Source: JBBQER01 sp052148155
Lineage (GTDB): Bacteria; Actinomycetota; Acidimicrobiia; IMCC26256; PALSA-610
Assembly (NCBI GenBank): GCA_052148155.1
Contig: JBKQIY010000264.1
Coordinates: 1-64,000 of the forward strand
Direction of reading: 5' to 3'
DNA length: 64,000 bases
In this document: positions 51,490 through 60,487 of the stretch, piece after piece
Numbering within the stretch: the stretch's first letter is position 1
Layout of the letters: each line of letters begins with the position of its first letter
The notes under the pieces: generated by a model
Database searches by the model: none
What the model was told of the DNA's origin: nothing
What the model saw: only the letters and a program-made list of their open reading frames with translations
Program-made: the position numbers and the translations under genes

Positions 51490-52656
51490 ATGGACTTTCG
51501 CTATCCGCCCGAGTCCGAAGCATTCCGTGGCGAGTTTCGGGCCTGGCTCGACGTACATCTGGCCGACCATGTCCAGGGCCGAGGCGTGGGCGGTGCGCTC
51601 GGAGTTGAACACTCCCCCCTCGAGCACCTGCGCGTCTGGAACCGCACCCTCGCCGACGCACGATACGCGGCCATCGCCTGGCCCGAAGAGTGGGGCGGGC
51701 GAGGCGCCGGCGTGATGGACCAGGTCGTCTACGCCGAAGAGATGCAGCGCGCCCGCGCACCGGGCACGCTGAACCCGCTCGGCCTGTCAAACATTGCCCC
51801 GGCGATCATCGAACACGGCACCGACGAGCAGAAGCGGTCGCTTCTCCCCCGCATGCTGCGCGGCGACGACATCTGGTGCCAAGGCTTCTCCGAACCCAAT
51901 GCGGGTTCCGATCTCGCGTCGCTGCGCACCTCGGCGGTGCGAGACGGCGAATGCTGGATCGTCAACGGACAAAAGACATGGAACACGCTCGGTCATATGG
52001 CCAACTGGTGCGAGCTCCTGGTCCGCACCGATCCGAGCGTCCCCAAACACAAGGGCATCACCTGCCTGCTCGTCGACATGACGCTTCCCGGCGTCGAGGT
52101 GCGCCCCCTGGTGACGATCACTGGAGAGAAGGAGTTCAACGAGATCTTCTTCACCGACGTTCGGGTCCCGGCCAGCTGCACACTCGGCCCAACCAACGAG
52201 GGCTGGCGGGTCGCGATGACGACCCTCGCCTACGAGCGGGGAACAGTTGCCAAGCTCCACACCGGTACCCGAGCCAAAATCGCCCGATTGATCGAAGATG
52301 CGCGTGGCACACCTCTCGGCGACGGTCGCATGGCCGCCGATGATCCGGTCCTGCGCGAGAAGCTGGCCGCGGTCTACCTCGACGGCGAGCTCCTCAAGCT
52401 CATCTCCGACCGGGCACTTTCGGCCGAGCTGCACGGCCGAAGGATGGGCCCGGAAGGCAGTATCGCGAAGCTGCTCTGGAGCGAAACCGAACAGCACGTC
52501 GCCGAGCTCGCATCCGATGTGCTCGGTCCTGATGCACTGAGCGGCCAATGGGCGCGGGACCGCGTCTACAGCCGGGCGCTCACCATCGCGGGCGGCACCA
52601 CGCAAGTGAACAAGAACATCCTGGCCCAGAGGATGTTGGGTCTGCCGCGCCACTGA
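51490..52656 (+). CDS. Acyl-CoA dehydrogenase
   Basis: A 388-aa FAD enzyme that introduces an alpha,beta double bond into an acyl-CoA. The N-terminus is of the long-start actinobacterial type (FRYPPESEAFRGEFRAWLDV). FAD/substrate motifs are WCQGFSEPNAGSDLASLRTS and WIVNGQKTWNTLGHMANWCE, and the C-terminus shows IAGGTTQVNKNILAQRMLGL. It lies 128 bases after the oxidoreductase operon with its own operator-like palindrome. It probably handles the acyl-CoA made upstream. A hairpin follows its stop. Confidence 0.93.
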   Translation: MDFRYPPESEAFRGEFRAWLDVHLADHVQGRGVGGALGVEHSPLEHLRVWNRTLADARYAAIAWPEEWGGRGAGVMDQVVYAEEMQRARAPGTLNPLGLSNIAPAIIEHGTDEQKRSLLPRMLRGDDIWCQGFSEPNAGSDLASLRTSAVRDGECWIVNGQKTWNTLGHMANWCELLVRTDPSVPKHKGITCLLVDMTLPGVEVRPLVTITGEKEFNEIFFTDVRVPASCTLGPTNEGWRVAMTTLAYERGTVAKLHTGTRAKIARLIEDARGTPLGDGRMAADDPVLREKLAAVYLDGELLKLISDRALSAELHGRRMGPEGSIAKLLWSETEQHVAELASDVLGPDALSGQWARDRVYSRALTIAGGTTQVNKNILAQRMLGLPRH

Positions 52657-52661
52657 GCCGG

Positions 52662-52688
52662 CCCGACGGGTCCGCACCCGCGGTCGGG
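52662..52688. terminator. Hairpin between convergent genes
   Basis: CCCGAC (52662-52667) pairs with GTCGGG (52683-52688), with an inner GGGT/ACCC pair and a three-base bulge. It lies 6 bases past the acyl-CoA dehydrogenase stop and just before the end of the convergent ABC ATPase gene, so it could stop both transcripts. There is no T-run. Confidence 0.5.
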
Positions 52689-52693
52689 GCGGT

Positions 52694-53728
52694 CTACGCC
52701 ATTTGGCCGTTGCGGGTGGCGAGCGTTTCGCCGGGCGCCATCGGGAAGTGGCACGCCACGAACTGGCCGGGCGCGACCTGCCTGATCTCTGGTTCCTCGG
52801 ACGCGCAGCGGTCCTGCGCCTTCGGGCACCGGGTGCGGAACCGGCAGCCGCTCGGCGGCGCGACCGGCGACGGGATCTCGCCGGCGAGCGCAGGCCGCTC
52901 CGAGGGCTTGACGCTCGGATCCGGTACCGGGATCGCGGCCAACAGACCGGCCGTGTACGGGTGCGCCGGCTGCTTGTACAGCGCGTCGGGTGGGCTCACC
53001 TCGCAGATCTTGCCGAGATACATGACCACGATCCGGTCGCTCACGTTCTTCACGACTGCAAGGTCGTGCGCGATGAAGATCAGCGTGAGTCCGTAGCGTG
53101 CCTTCATGTCTTCGAGCAGATTCAGGATCTGCGCCTGCACCGACACGTCGAGCGCCGAAACCGGCTCGTCGCAGATGATCAACGTCGGGTCGGTGATCAC
53201 CGCCCGCGCGATCGAGATACGTTGACACTGGCCGCCCGAGAACTGGAAGGGTCGCCGCCCTCGTTGCAGCGACGGATCGAGCCCGACTGCCAGCATCACC
53301 TCGTCGATCTTTTGCTGCTGGTCCTCGCGGGTGCCGATCTTCCAGATTCGAAGACCCTCGGCGATGATGTCTTCGACCTTGCGGCGCGGGTTGAGCGAAG
53401 AGATCGGATCTTGGAAGATCATCTTCATGCGGGTACGGGTCTTGCGAAGCTCCTCACCTGAAAGGTGCGTCATGTCGGCGCCCTCGAACAACACCCGGCC
53501 CGACTTCGGGCGCGGCAACTGCATGATCGCTTTGCCCGTCGTCGACTTGCCACAACCCGACTCGCCCACGAGGCCGAGCGTCTCGCCGGGCTTCACGTCG
53601 AGGCTCACGTTCGTGACCGCGTGGACTTTGAGGCCGGTACGGCCGACCGGGAACTCGACGACCAGTTCCTCGACGCGGAGCAGAGTCTCGTCAGGCGGGC
53701 GGAGATGCGCGGTGCCCGACCCCGCCAT
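52694..53728 (-). CDS. Peptide-type ABC transporter ATPase (OppF/DppF class)
   Basis: A 344-aa ATPase powering an oligopeptide/dipeptide/nickel-class importer. Walker A is GESGCGKST, the Q-loop is MIFQDPISSLNPR, signature FSGGQCQRISIARA, Walker B LIICDEPVSALD and the switch His in FIAHDLAVV. The C-terminal oligopeptide-transporter zone with Cys residues (GCRFRTRCPKAQDRCASEEP) is present. The ATG at 53728 overlaps the stop of the OppD-class gene (ATGA). It is last in the five-gene transporter operon running from 58685 down. Confidence 0.94.
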   Translation of the reverse strand: MAGSGTAHLRPPDETLLRVEELVVEFPVGRTGLKVHAVTNVSLDVKPGETLGLVGESGCGKSTTGKAIMQLPRPKSGRVLFEGADMTHLSGEELRKTRTRMKMIFQDPISSLNPRRKVEDIIAEGLRIWKIGTREDQQQKIDEVMLAVGLDPSLQRGRRPFQFSGGQCQRISIARAVITDPTLIICDEPVSALDVSVQAQILNLLEDMKARYGLTLIFIAHDLAVVKNVSDRIVVMYLGKICEVSPPDALYKQPAHPYTAGLLAAIPVPDPSVKPSERPALAGEIPSPVAPPSGCRFRTRCPKAQDRCASEEPEIRQVAPGQFVACHFPMAPGETLATRNGQMA

Positions 53729-54861
53729 CAGGCCACAACCGACGCGGGCGCCGTCACCGAAGCGCTCGTACCGACCGGCAATCCGGTGGCGGTCTTGCCT
53801 GCCGCGACGTTCGTCGCGAGCGCAGTTTTCCCGGCCTCGGTCCCGACCGGATAGAAGCACCGGAACGCATGACCGGGTCGCTCCGGATCACCGAGTCGGG
53901 GCTCCTCGGTTACACAGCGGGGCTGCGCGTATGCACAGCGCGCCGCAAATTTGCAGCCGACGGGCGGGTTCACAAGGTCCGGTGGGCGGCCGCTGATGGC
54001 TTCGAGACGAGTGTGACTCGGCTGGGCGAGCTTGGGGATCGACTTGAGCAGCGCTTCGGTGTAGGGATGGCGCGTCGCGCTGAACAGATCCCGGGTCGGC
54101 GCGAACTCGACGACGCGGCCGGCATACATGACGGCCGTTGTCTCGGCGCGACCGGCCACAACTCCGAGGTCATGCGTCACGAGCACCATCGCCATGAAAC
54201 GCTCGCGTTGTTGCGCGTGAAGCAAGTCGAGGATCTGCGCTTGCACGGTCACGTCGAGTGCGGTGGTGGGCTCGTCGGCGAAAAGCAGCTTCGGACCGCA
54301 CGCCAACGCGATCGCGATCATGACACGCTGGCGCATCCCGCCTGAGAGCTGATGGGGATACTCACGCAAGCGCCGTTCGGCCTCGGGGATCCCGACCGAT
54401 TGCAGCAATGCCAGCGCGGTCTCCTGCGCGTAGTCGCGGCTCACGTCGAGGTGATACCGCAAGGGCTCCGTGATCTGCTTGCCGATCCGCATCACAGGAT
54501 TGAGTGACGTCATCGGATCTTGGAACACCATCGACATCTGGGTACCCCAATACCGACGCATCTCGTCGTTGCCGGCATTGCCGATCTCTCGACCCTCGAA
54601 CTTGATGCTGCCATGACGCTCGACGTTGCCGGGGAGCAGACCCATGATCGATCGCGAAAGCACCGACTTGCCGGAACCCGACTCCCCCACAATGCCGAGC
54701 GTCTTGCCCCGTTCGAGGGTCAGCGAAACGCCGTCGACCGCGTGGACAAGCCCGCGGTCGGTCTGGAAGAACGTTTGCACTCCGTCGACTTCGAGCAGCG
54801 GACCGTCAAGCGGAGCGTCCGCGAACCGTTCGGTTGTCGGCCTGCGACGTCGCAGACTCAT
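53728..54861 (-). CDS. Peptide-type ABC transporter ATPase (OppD/DppD class)
   Basis: A 377-aa partner ATPase. Walker A is GESGSGKSV, Q-loop MVFQDPMTSLNPV, signature LSGGMRQRVMIAIA, Walker B LLFADEPTTALD and switch His in VTHDLGVV. The C-terminal Cys-containing zone reads GCKFAARCAYAQPRC, which in relatives can bind an iron-sulfur cluster. The ATG at 54861 overlaps the permease stop. The last about 40 residues are an Ala/Thr-rich tail not usual in the family. Confidence 0.94.
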   Translation of the reverse strand: MSLRRRRPTTERFADAPLDGPLLEVDGVQTFFQTDRGLVHAVDGVSLTLERGKTLGIVGESGSGKSVLSRSIMGLLPGNVERHGSIKFEGREIGNAGNDEMRRYWGTQMSMVFQDPMTSLNPVMRIGKQITEPLRYHLDVSRDYAQETALALLQSVGIPEAERRLREYPHQLSGGMRQRVMIAIALACGPKLLFADEPTTALDVTVQAQILDLLHAQQRERFMAMVLVTHDLGVVAGRAETTAVMYAGRVVEFAPTRDLFSATRHPYTEALLKSIPKLAQPSHTRLEAISGRPPDLVNPPVGCKFAARCAYAQPRCVTEEPRLGDPERPGHAFRCFYPVGTEAGKTALATNVAAGKTATGLPVGTSASVTAPASVVA

Positions 54862-55826
54862 AGCGCACTCCCCCGCACGTCGAACCGGGCCCGCACGATG
54901 TCGCCGAGGTAGTTCAACGAAAGCACGGTCAAGAAAATGCATGCGATCGGCTCGAACAATTCGAACGGCAACGTCTCCAAATCAGCACGCGAGATGGCGA
55001 TCATATTTCCCCACGACACCGCCGGGGGGAGCACTCCGACGCCGAGGATCGACAGTCCGCCCTCGGCGACGATCGTCACCGCGATACCCAACAAGGCGAT
55101 CGAGAACATCGCCGGCAACACGTTAGGCAGCACCTCGCGGAGCATCACACGTATGTGGCTCGCACCCTGCGCCCGCGCCGCGAGCACGAACTCCCGTTGC
55201 GACCACTGCAGTGCGTTGGCCCGTGTGATCCGCCCCAGGAGGGGTATCGAGACGACGCCGAGCGCGAAGATCAGAATGAGCAGGCGATGCAACGACGACG
55301 GTGGATGCTGGTTGCCGGTCGAGTCGATCGCGGTGGTCGCGAACACGGTGATCAGCGAGAGTGCCAGCACGAACGGCGGGATGGCGAGCAAAACGTTGAA
55401 GCCGGTGGTGATGCCGTTGTCGACACCTCGTTTGAAATAGCCGGCGATGAGGCCCAAGCCGCCCCCGACGATGAAACCGAAACCGATCGCGCCGATAGCG
55501 ACGAGCATCGAGTTGCGGGCACCCTTGGCCAGGTTCAACAACATGTCGTTGCCGTCGCGGTCGAAGCCGAGCGGGTGGCTCCACACTTTGAGGAACCCTT
55601 GGCTCGAGTGGCCGGCCAACGCGTTGGAGTTGGGGTTGGAATGCAAGAAGATCGGGATCAGCACGGCACCGAAGAACACGATGCCGAGCCAGATCATGGC
55701 TGCCCACCCGCCGATGCCGAGACGTTGGGAACGAGGACGACGGAACCGCCGAGCTTTGACCGGGTCGGCCGGCTCGAGCGGTGCGACGTCGCCGTCGGCG
55801 ATGGTGTTAGGCGATTGCGCGAGCAT
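54858..55826 (-). CDS. Peptide-type ABC transporter permease (OppC/DppC class)
   Basis: A 322-aa inner-membrane permease. Membrane helices begin at WAAMIWLGIVFFGAVLIPIF, with the typical DRDGNDMLLNLAKGARNSML motif (D-x-x-G-R/N-D) after the first helix. The EAA loop that docks the ATPase is EFVLAARAQGASHIRVMLRE. The N-terminal about 40 residues are a cytoplasmic extension. It overlaps the OppB-class gene by 20 bases at its start and OppD at its end. Confidence 0.94.
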   Translation of the reverse strand: MLAQSPNTIADGDVAPLEPADPVKARRFRRPRSQRLGIGGWAAMIWLGIVFFGAVLIPIFLHSNPNSNALAGHSSQGFLKVWSHPLGFDRDGNDMLLNLAKGARNSMLVAIGAIGFGFIVGGGLGLIAGYFKRGVDNGITTGFNVLLAIPPFVLALSLITVFATTAIDSTGNQHPPSSLHRLLILIFALGVVSIPLLGRITRANALQWSQREFVLAARAQGASHIRVMLREVLPNVLPAMFSIALLGIAVTIVAEGGLSILGVGVLPPAVSWGNMIAISRADLETLPFELFEPIACIFLTVLSLNYLGDIVRARFDVRGSAL

Positions 55827-56766
55827 GCCGCAGCCTTGGGTCGAGGATCGAGTACAGGGTGTCGATCAGAATGTTGACGAGCACATATCCGACCGCGATG
55901 ACGGCCACCAGGCTTTGCAGCATCACGAATTGTCGCTCTTCGATCGCGCTGAACAACAGCAGTCCCATCCCTGGCAGCTGGAAGATGACCTCAATGACGA
56001 TGGTCCCGCCGATGAGCGCCCCGACGTTGAGTCCGGCGACGGTAAGGAGCGTGAGGCTTGACGGGCGCAGGGCGTGGCGCCACAGGATCCGCCGGTTGGT
56101 GATGCCCTTCGCCTTGGCCATGAGGATGAAATCCTCTTGGAGTGTCGAGATCATGTCGCTGCGCAGCAAGCGCATGTAGGCCGCGGTCTGGCCGACCGCG
56201 AGGCTGAGCGCCGGGAGCAGCATGTGTTTGAGGTGCGAGACGAAGTTTTGGCTGGGATAGACGTAGCCCTGCGACGGCAGCCAGTGCAGCTTGACGCCGA
56301 CCCAGTACGAAAGGATGAGGGCGAGCGCGAAGTCGGGAAGGGCGAGCGAGCCGAACGCGGTCAGGTTGATGACCTTGTCGAGCCAGGTGCCCGACTTGTA
56401 CGCCGCGAGCACCCCGAGGGGGATCGCGATCAGGACCGTCAGGATCATCGCGTAGGCCATCAGCTGCAGTGACACCGGCAAGGCGTGACCGAGGGCGGTC
56501 GATACCTTCTGGACGCTCGTCGGCCCGAAGTACTGGTAGCCGAGATTGCCGCGTAAAAATCCGCTCAACCATGACCAGTACTGGACGAGGAACGGGCGGT
56601 CGAAATGCAGTTGATGGCGGACCGCTGCGAGCTGTTGGGGTGAAGCGAAGCCGACGATCGCGACGACCGGATCACCGGGCGCCAGGCTGAGCAGCCCGAA
56701 CGAGAAGAACGACACGCAGAGCAGCACTACAGCGAGTTGGATCACACGCCGCAGTGCTGCTCGCAT
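55807..56766 (-). CDS. Peptide-type ABC transporter permease (OppB/DppB class)
   Basis: A 319-aa inner-membrane permease. The first helix is LAVVLLCVSFFSFGLLSLAP followed by GDPV, and the constant loop LQLMAYAMILTVLIAIPLGV. The EAA loop reads DFILMAKAKGITNRRILWRH. It lies 59 bases after the binding-protein stop. Together with the OppC-class protein it forms the channel. Confidence 0.94.
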   Translation of the reverse strand: MRAALRRVIQLAVVLLCVSFFSFGLLSLAPGDPVVAIVGFASPQQLAAVRHQLHFDRPFLVQYWSWLSGFLRGNLGYQYFGPTSVQKVSTALGHALPVSLQLMAYAMILTVLIAIPLGVLAAYKSGTWLDKVINLTAFGSLALPDFALALILSYWVGVKLHWLPSQGYVYPSQNFVSHLKHMLLPALSLAVGQTAAYMRLLRSDMISTLQEDFILMAKAKGITNRRILWRHALRPSSLTLLTVAGLNVGALIGGTIVIEVIFQLPGMGLLLFSAIEERQFVMLQSLVAVIAVGYVLVNILIDTLYSILDPRLRHARAIA

Positions 56767-56825
56767 CCTTCACTCCTGTTCGGCAGAGCCGCGTCCACTT
56801 CCTGTTCGATTGTGCCTGACCACGA

Positions 56826-58685
56826 CTACGACAGCCAGAGCCCCGACACGTCGTCGCCGCTTGCGAGACCGGTGTACGGAGGCTGACTGTTGTTTGAAGC
56901 ATTGGGAGAGCTGTTTACGACATTGGGAGAAGTCGCGGTGGGCAGGTTCGGTCCGAGGATCCCGTGCACGTCGGTCTGGTACGGGATCGTCCACACCGAC
57001 CAGTAACCCCAGCCCTCCCAGACCTCCTTCGCGAACTCGATGTTGATGCCCTGATAGGCGGCTTTACGGACCGACGGAACGGTGCTCGTGCGACCTACTT
57101 CGAGGTCGTGGTTGATCACCGGGTCGTTGAACTTGCTGAAGTTCACCGCGTTGTCGCAGTTGTTGCCGACCGGACCGAGGGCCGTCGCCGGCCCGAGGTT
57201 CGGTGACGGCGGCGCCGGGGCCGCCGCAATCGCGGGCGCCACGCCACAGTGCCACCACACCCACTGCGTATCGGGGTCGAAACCCGGGTGGTTGCGCCAT
57301 GCGGCCCCTTGGAAGCTGCCGGCGATGACGTCGTTGATCTCCTGGGACTGCTCTTCGGGATGGAGCCCCATCTTGATGCCGGCCGCGCTCATCATGCCGA
57401 CCACAACCTCGGCGCTGGCCTCCGACGCCGAGTCGTTGGGGATGCTCAGCGTGAACGACAGGGCCTGACCGGTCTGTGTCTTATATTGCGCGACCAGCGC
57501 CTTCGCCTTGGTGAGGTTGTAGCCCGGGAATCCGGTGCTGGGCAGGAAGCCCAGCACGTTCGGACCGAACGGCCCGTCGGCGACCTGGTTGAGGCTGTCC
57601 TGGCGCAGCCTGTTGTACAGGGTCGTGTTGTACGCGTACACGTACGCCTCGCGGGCGAGGATGTTGTTGAACGGCACCTTCGAGGTGTTGAAAATCGTGT
57701 ACGCAGTTTCGGGGTTCGCCGTCGCGATCGCCAGACCGATGCTGCCAGACTTCGCCTCGGGTAGAAGCGCCGGGATCACGGTGGTCGTGTCGTCGGTGTT
57801 GGCGAGGTCGTACGTCTTGGAGTTCAAGCCGTTGAGCAGCACCGAACCGTCAGTGACGGGTTTGAAGGTGATCTGGTTGAGGTACGGCAGCTGCTGGCCG
57901 TACTGGTCCCTGCGCCAATAGTGGGGGTTCTTCACGACGACGAGCTGGTCGTTCGGGATCCATTGCTTGAGCATGAACGGACCGGTCCCGACCATGTCCG
58001 ACGCGCAGTTCTTGCCGTCCCTGAGTTGGCGCTCGCCCATCATTCCGAGCCGCCCGTACTGGTACAGGTGGGCCGGGAACGACGCCCACGGCGTCTTCAT
58101 GTCGACTTGCACGGTCATGTTGTTCGTCGCCGTGACCGACGTGATGTCCTGGAACACGAAGATAAACAGCAACGGGTGACGATCCGGGAATGTGCCCCGG
58201 TAGGCGTCCAGGTTGTCGACGACATCCTGCGCGTTGAACGGCGTCCCGTCCGAGAACGTGATGCCTGACCGCAAGTGGATCGTCCACTGGGTGTAGGCGG
58301 CGTTCGAGGTGATCTTGTCGGCGAGGAAGGGGACATAGCCGCCACTGGCGTCGGGAACCGTCAGGTAGTCGTACATCGCGCGGGCGACCTGGATCCCGTT
58401 GATGGCCAACTCCGCCTCAGGCAGGCACCAGCCGCCGGTCGTTTCGGAGTCGACCGCGAACGTGACGTTGCCGCCCTCGACTGGCTTGGAGGTATCGGCA
58501 GTCAGCCCAGGAAGTGGGCTTCCGGGCAGGTCGAGGGCGCTCGCCGTCGTCGGCGTTGCGGTATTGGGAGTCTTGTTAGTGGACGTGCTCTTGCTACTGC
58601 TCCCGCAAGCAGCCAGCACGATCGCCGAGACGACGGCGATCGCGACGACTCCACTCCGATGACGCGACCCGAAAACGTGTCTCAC
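56826..58685 (-). CDS. Peptide-type ABC transporter substrate-binding lipoprotein
   Basis: A 619-aa SBP family 5 protein. The signal peptide ends VVSAIVLAAC, giving a lipid-anchored Cys, followed by a Ser/Thr linker. Family marks are WTIHLRSGITFSDGTPFNAQ, DVVDNLD, VGTGPFMLKQWIPNDQLVVV and KNPHYWRRDQYGQQLPYLNQ. Such proteins bind peptides or other bulky solutes. The GTG at 58685 follows GGGAG. It is first in the operon and lies 60 bases below a CRP-type palindrome. Confidence 0.93.
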   Translation of the reverse strand: MRHVFGSRHRSGVVAIAVVSAIVLAACGSSSKSTSTNKTPNTATPTTASALDLPGSPLPGLTADTSKPVEGGNVTFAVDSETTGGWCLPEAELAINGIQVARAMYDYLTVPDASGGYVPFLADKITSNAAYTQWTIHLRSGITFSDGTPFNAQDVVDNLDAYRGTFPDRHPLLFIFVFQDITSVTATNNMTVQVDMKTPWASFPAHLYQYGRLGMMGERQLRDGKNCASDMVGTGPFMLKQWIPNDQLVVVKNPHYWRRDQYGQQLPYLNQITFKPVTDGSVLLNGLNSKTYDLANTDDTTTVIPALLPEAKSGSIGLAIATANPETAYTIFNTSKVPFNNILAREAYVYAYNTTLYNRLRQDSLNQVADGPFGPNVLGFLPSTGFPGYNLTKAKALVAQYKTQTGQALSFTLSIPNDSASEASAEVVVGMMSAAGIKMGLHPEEQSQEINDVIAGSFQGAAWRNHPGFDPDTQWVWWHCGVAPAIAAAPAPPSPNLGPATALGPVGNNCDNAVNFSKFNDPVINHDLEVGRTSTVPSVRKAAYQGINIEFAKEVWEGWGYWSVWTIPYQTDVHGILGPNLPTATSPNVVNSSPNASNNSQPPYTGLASGDDVSGLWLS

Positions 58686-58744
58686 GTATTCTCCCAAAGT
58701 AACATTGGGCCGGCACAGGGACCGGCAGTGCGCGTGACGCCGAA

Positions 58745-58760
58745 TGTGACCGTCGTCACA
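58745..58760. promoter_or_regulatory. CRP/GlxR-type binding site
   Basis: TGTGACCGTCGTCACA is a perfect match to the TGTGA-N6-TCACA consensus of CRP-family regulators, centred about 68 bases before the binding-protein start codon. In actinobacteria such sites are used by cAMP-responsive CRP/GlxR proteins, often for carbon-source control. Activation of the transporter operon is inferred. Confidence 0.6.
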
Positions 58761-58966
58761 GTGATCGTACCGGCGCAACCTAAGGAACAAGCGCCGCCCC
58801 TGTCAATGACCGTATGGGTCGTTCACGCTCGCCGACGTTGATCGACGGTCGCGCTCAGTGACAACGGCGCCGGCCGGGCCTGCGCGGTTCGCTTTGGACA
58901 CGGTCGGGTTCTTCGCGTTGTGGTCGCGTTCGCGAGCGCGGGTACCGAGGCCGTTTTGCGACGTAT

Positions 58967-60487
58967 TCACCACGTCGCGAGATTGACGCGGGCAGGGCCC
59001 GCGGCACCGTCGACGGTGTGGGGAGTCAACGTGACGGTGCGTCCGACGAGCTCGTTGGTTTCGGCGTCGACACACAACGCCCGATCGCGGGCCTGCGCGT
59101 ACGCACGCTCTCCGGACACGAGGTCGCAGACCAACAGAGCCCATGCGGGCGAGCCGTCTCGGTCGTGTACGACCGAGTACGCGCTGACCGTGGCTTGGCC
59201 GTCGTGCTCCGCGACGAGCTCGGTCGAACCGGCACGATCGACGGCGGCCTGCGCCCCGGCCGCGTCGGGCGGCTCGACCGCTCCGGGCGATGCACGGTAG
59301 ACGCCGAAGGCGTGCTTCGTCATGTGCATACCGACACCGCTCACCAGACCGACGGCTTCAGGCTCCGCCCGCAGCCGTTCGACCATCTCGGCGATCGAAT
59401 GGGTGAGGTATCCGCTCGCGGGTCCGCCGTGATACGGCAGCCCGCCGGTGACGGTCACCCCGCGAGGATCATCGGTGCGGATCCCGAGCGCGTCGCAGGC
59501 GAAGTGCAGCGAACTCGCGAAGCACGAATAGAGGTCGAAGAACGCGACGTCGTCGACGTCTGCGCCCGCGATCCGCAACGCCTCGGCGCTCGCGGCGGCC
59601 ATCGCAGGCGAGCGTCCGAGGTCGGGATGTTGGGCGACAAGCGTCGGATCACGGGCGTCACACCACCCGCGCGGGTACACCCGCCGGTCGGCCGGGATCC
59701 CGAGCTCGTCGGCACGAGCGTGGGTGGCGAGCACGAGTGCGCCGGCCATGTCGACGTCCATCACTGCGACCATGTATTTCGTGTACGGATAGCCGACCAT
59801 TCGGTTGTCCGGGCCGACGTCGACGATCTGCGCCGCTGACCGTTCGATGCGGTACCACGCACGCGGATTGCGGGCCGCGATGTGCGTCATCGGCGCGAGC
59901 AGCTCACCGATGCTGGTGCGGTAGTCGTCGAGCCCGACGCCAAGGTGCGCGCGCCGGGCCGAGTCGAACGTCGCGAAGGTCAGCCACGCTTGGAACACTT
60001 CGTGAGCGACTTCGATCGGGTCGGGCGGCGACTCCCACGGGAACGGCGAGCGTTGGGCGGGCGCAAACGACGCCGTGTAGCGGACACCTTGGCGTTTGCG
60101 GAGCCGCTTCGTGGCGAGCGCTTCAGCGCTCGTGATCAGCGCGAGGTCCATCTCGCCGCGCAACATGGCTTCGCTCGTGGCGTTGACGAGCTGCTGTGTC
60201 GTCGTCCCGCCGATGCCGGAATAGTGGCGATGCCGCGGCTCGGCGCCGAGCCGGGCCGCAAGCCTCGAGGCCGCGTCGTCGTACTCCCACGTCTGGCAGT
60301 ACACGATCTGCACGCTGTCGAGCGCCTCGAGGAGCACTGGATTGCCGGCGTCGCGGGCGGCGAGCCTCGACACGTGTTCCCACATCTCGAGTGGTTCGGG
60401 TGCGCCCTGCTCGCCCACAACTTCCGGATGCCAGGTGTGGGTCGCGACTCCGATGATGCACGGAGTACGCGGATCGAGACTGCTCAC
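58967..60487 (-). CDS. Thiolase-like protein (SCP2/acetyl-CoA acetyltransferase-like)
   Basis: A 506-aa thiolase-superfamily protein. It begins TPCIIGVATHTWHPE and contains YSGIGGTTTQQLVNATSEAM where thiolases carry the nucleophilic Cys; Thr stands there instead. The late HGGPASGYLTHS loop is kept (VTGGLPYHGGPASGYLTHSI), and an extra C-terminal domain of about 90 residues follows, as in thiolase-like protein type 1. Without the Cys, classical thiolysis is unlikely; a CoA-ester aldolase or scaffold role is possible. The GTG at 60487 overlaps the enoyl-CoA hydratase stop (GTGA), so the two are coupled. Confidence 0.82.
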   Translation of the reverse strand: MSSLDPRTPCIIGVATHTWHPEVVGEQGAPEPLEMWEHVSRLAARDAGNPVLLEALDSVQIVYCQTWEYDDAASRLAARLGAEPRHRHYSGIGGTTTQQLVNATSEAMLRGEMDLALITSAEALATKRLRKRQGVRYTASFAPAQRSPFPWESPPDPIEVAHEVFQAWLTFATFDSARRAHLGVGLDDYRTSIGELLAPMTHIAARNPRAWYRIERSAAQIVDVGPDNRMVGYPYTKYMVAVMDVDMAGALVLATHARADELGIPADRRVYPRGWCDARDPTLVAQHPDLGRSPAMAAASAEALRIAGADVDDVAFFDLYSCFASSLHFACDALGIRTDDPRGVTVTGGLPYHGGPASGYLTHSIAEMVERLRAEPEAVGLVSGVGMHMTKHAFGVYRASPGAVEPPDAAGAQAAVDRAGSTELVAEHDGQATVSAYSVVHDRDGSPAWALLVCDLVSGERAYAQARDRALCVDAETNELVGRTVTLTPHTVDGAAGPARVNLATW

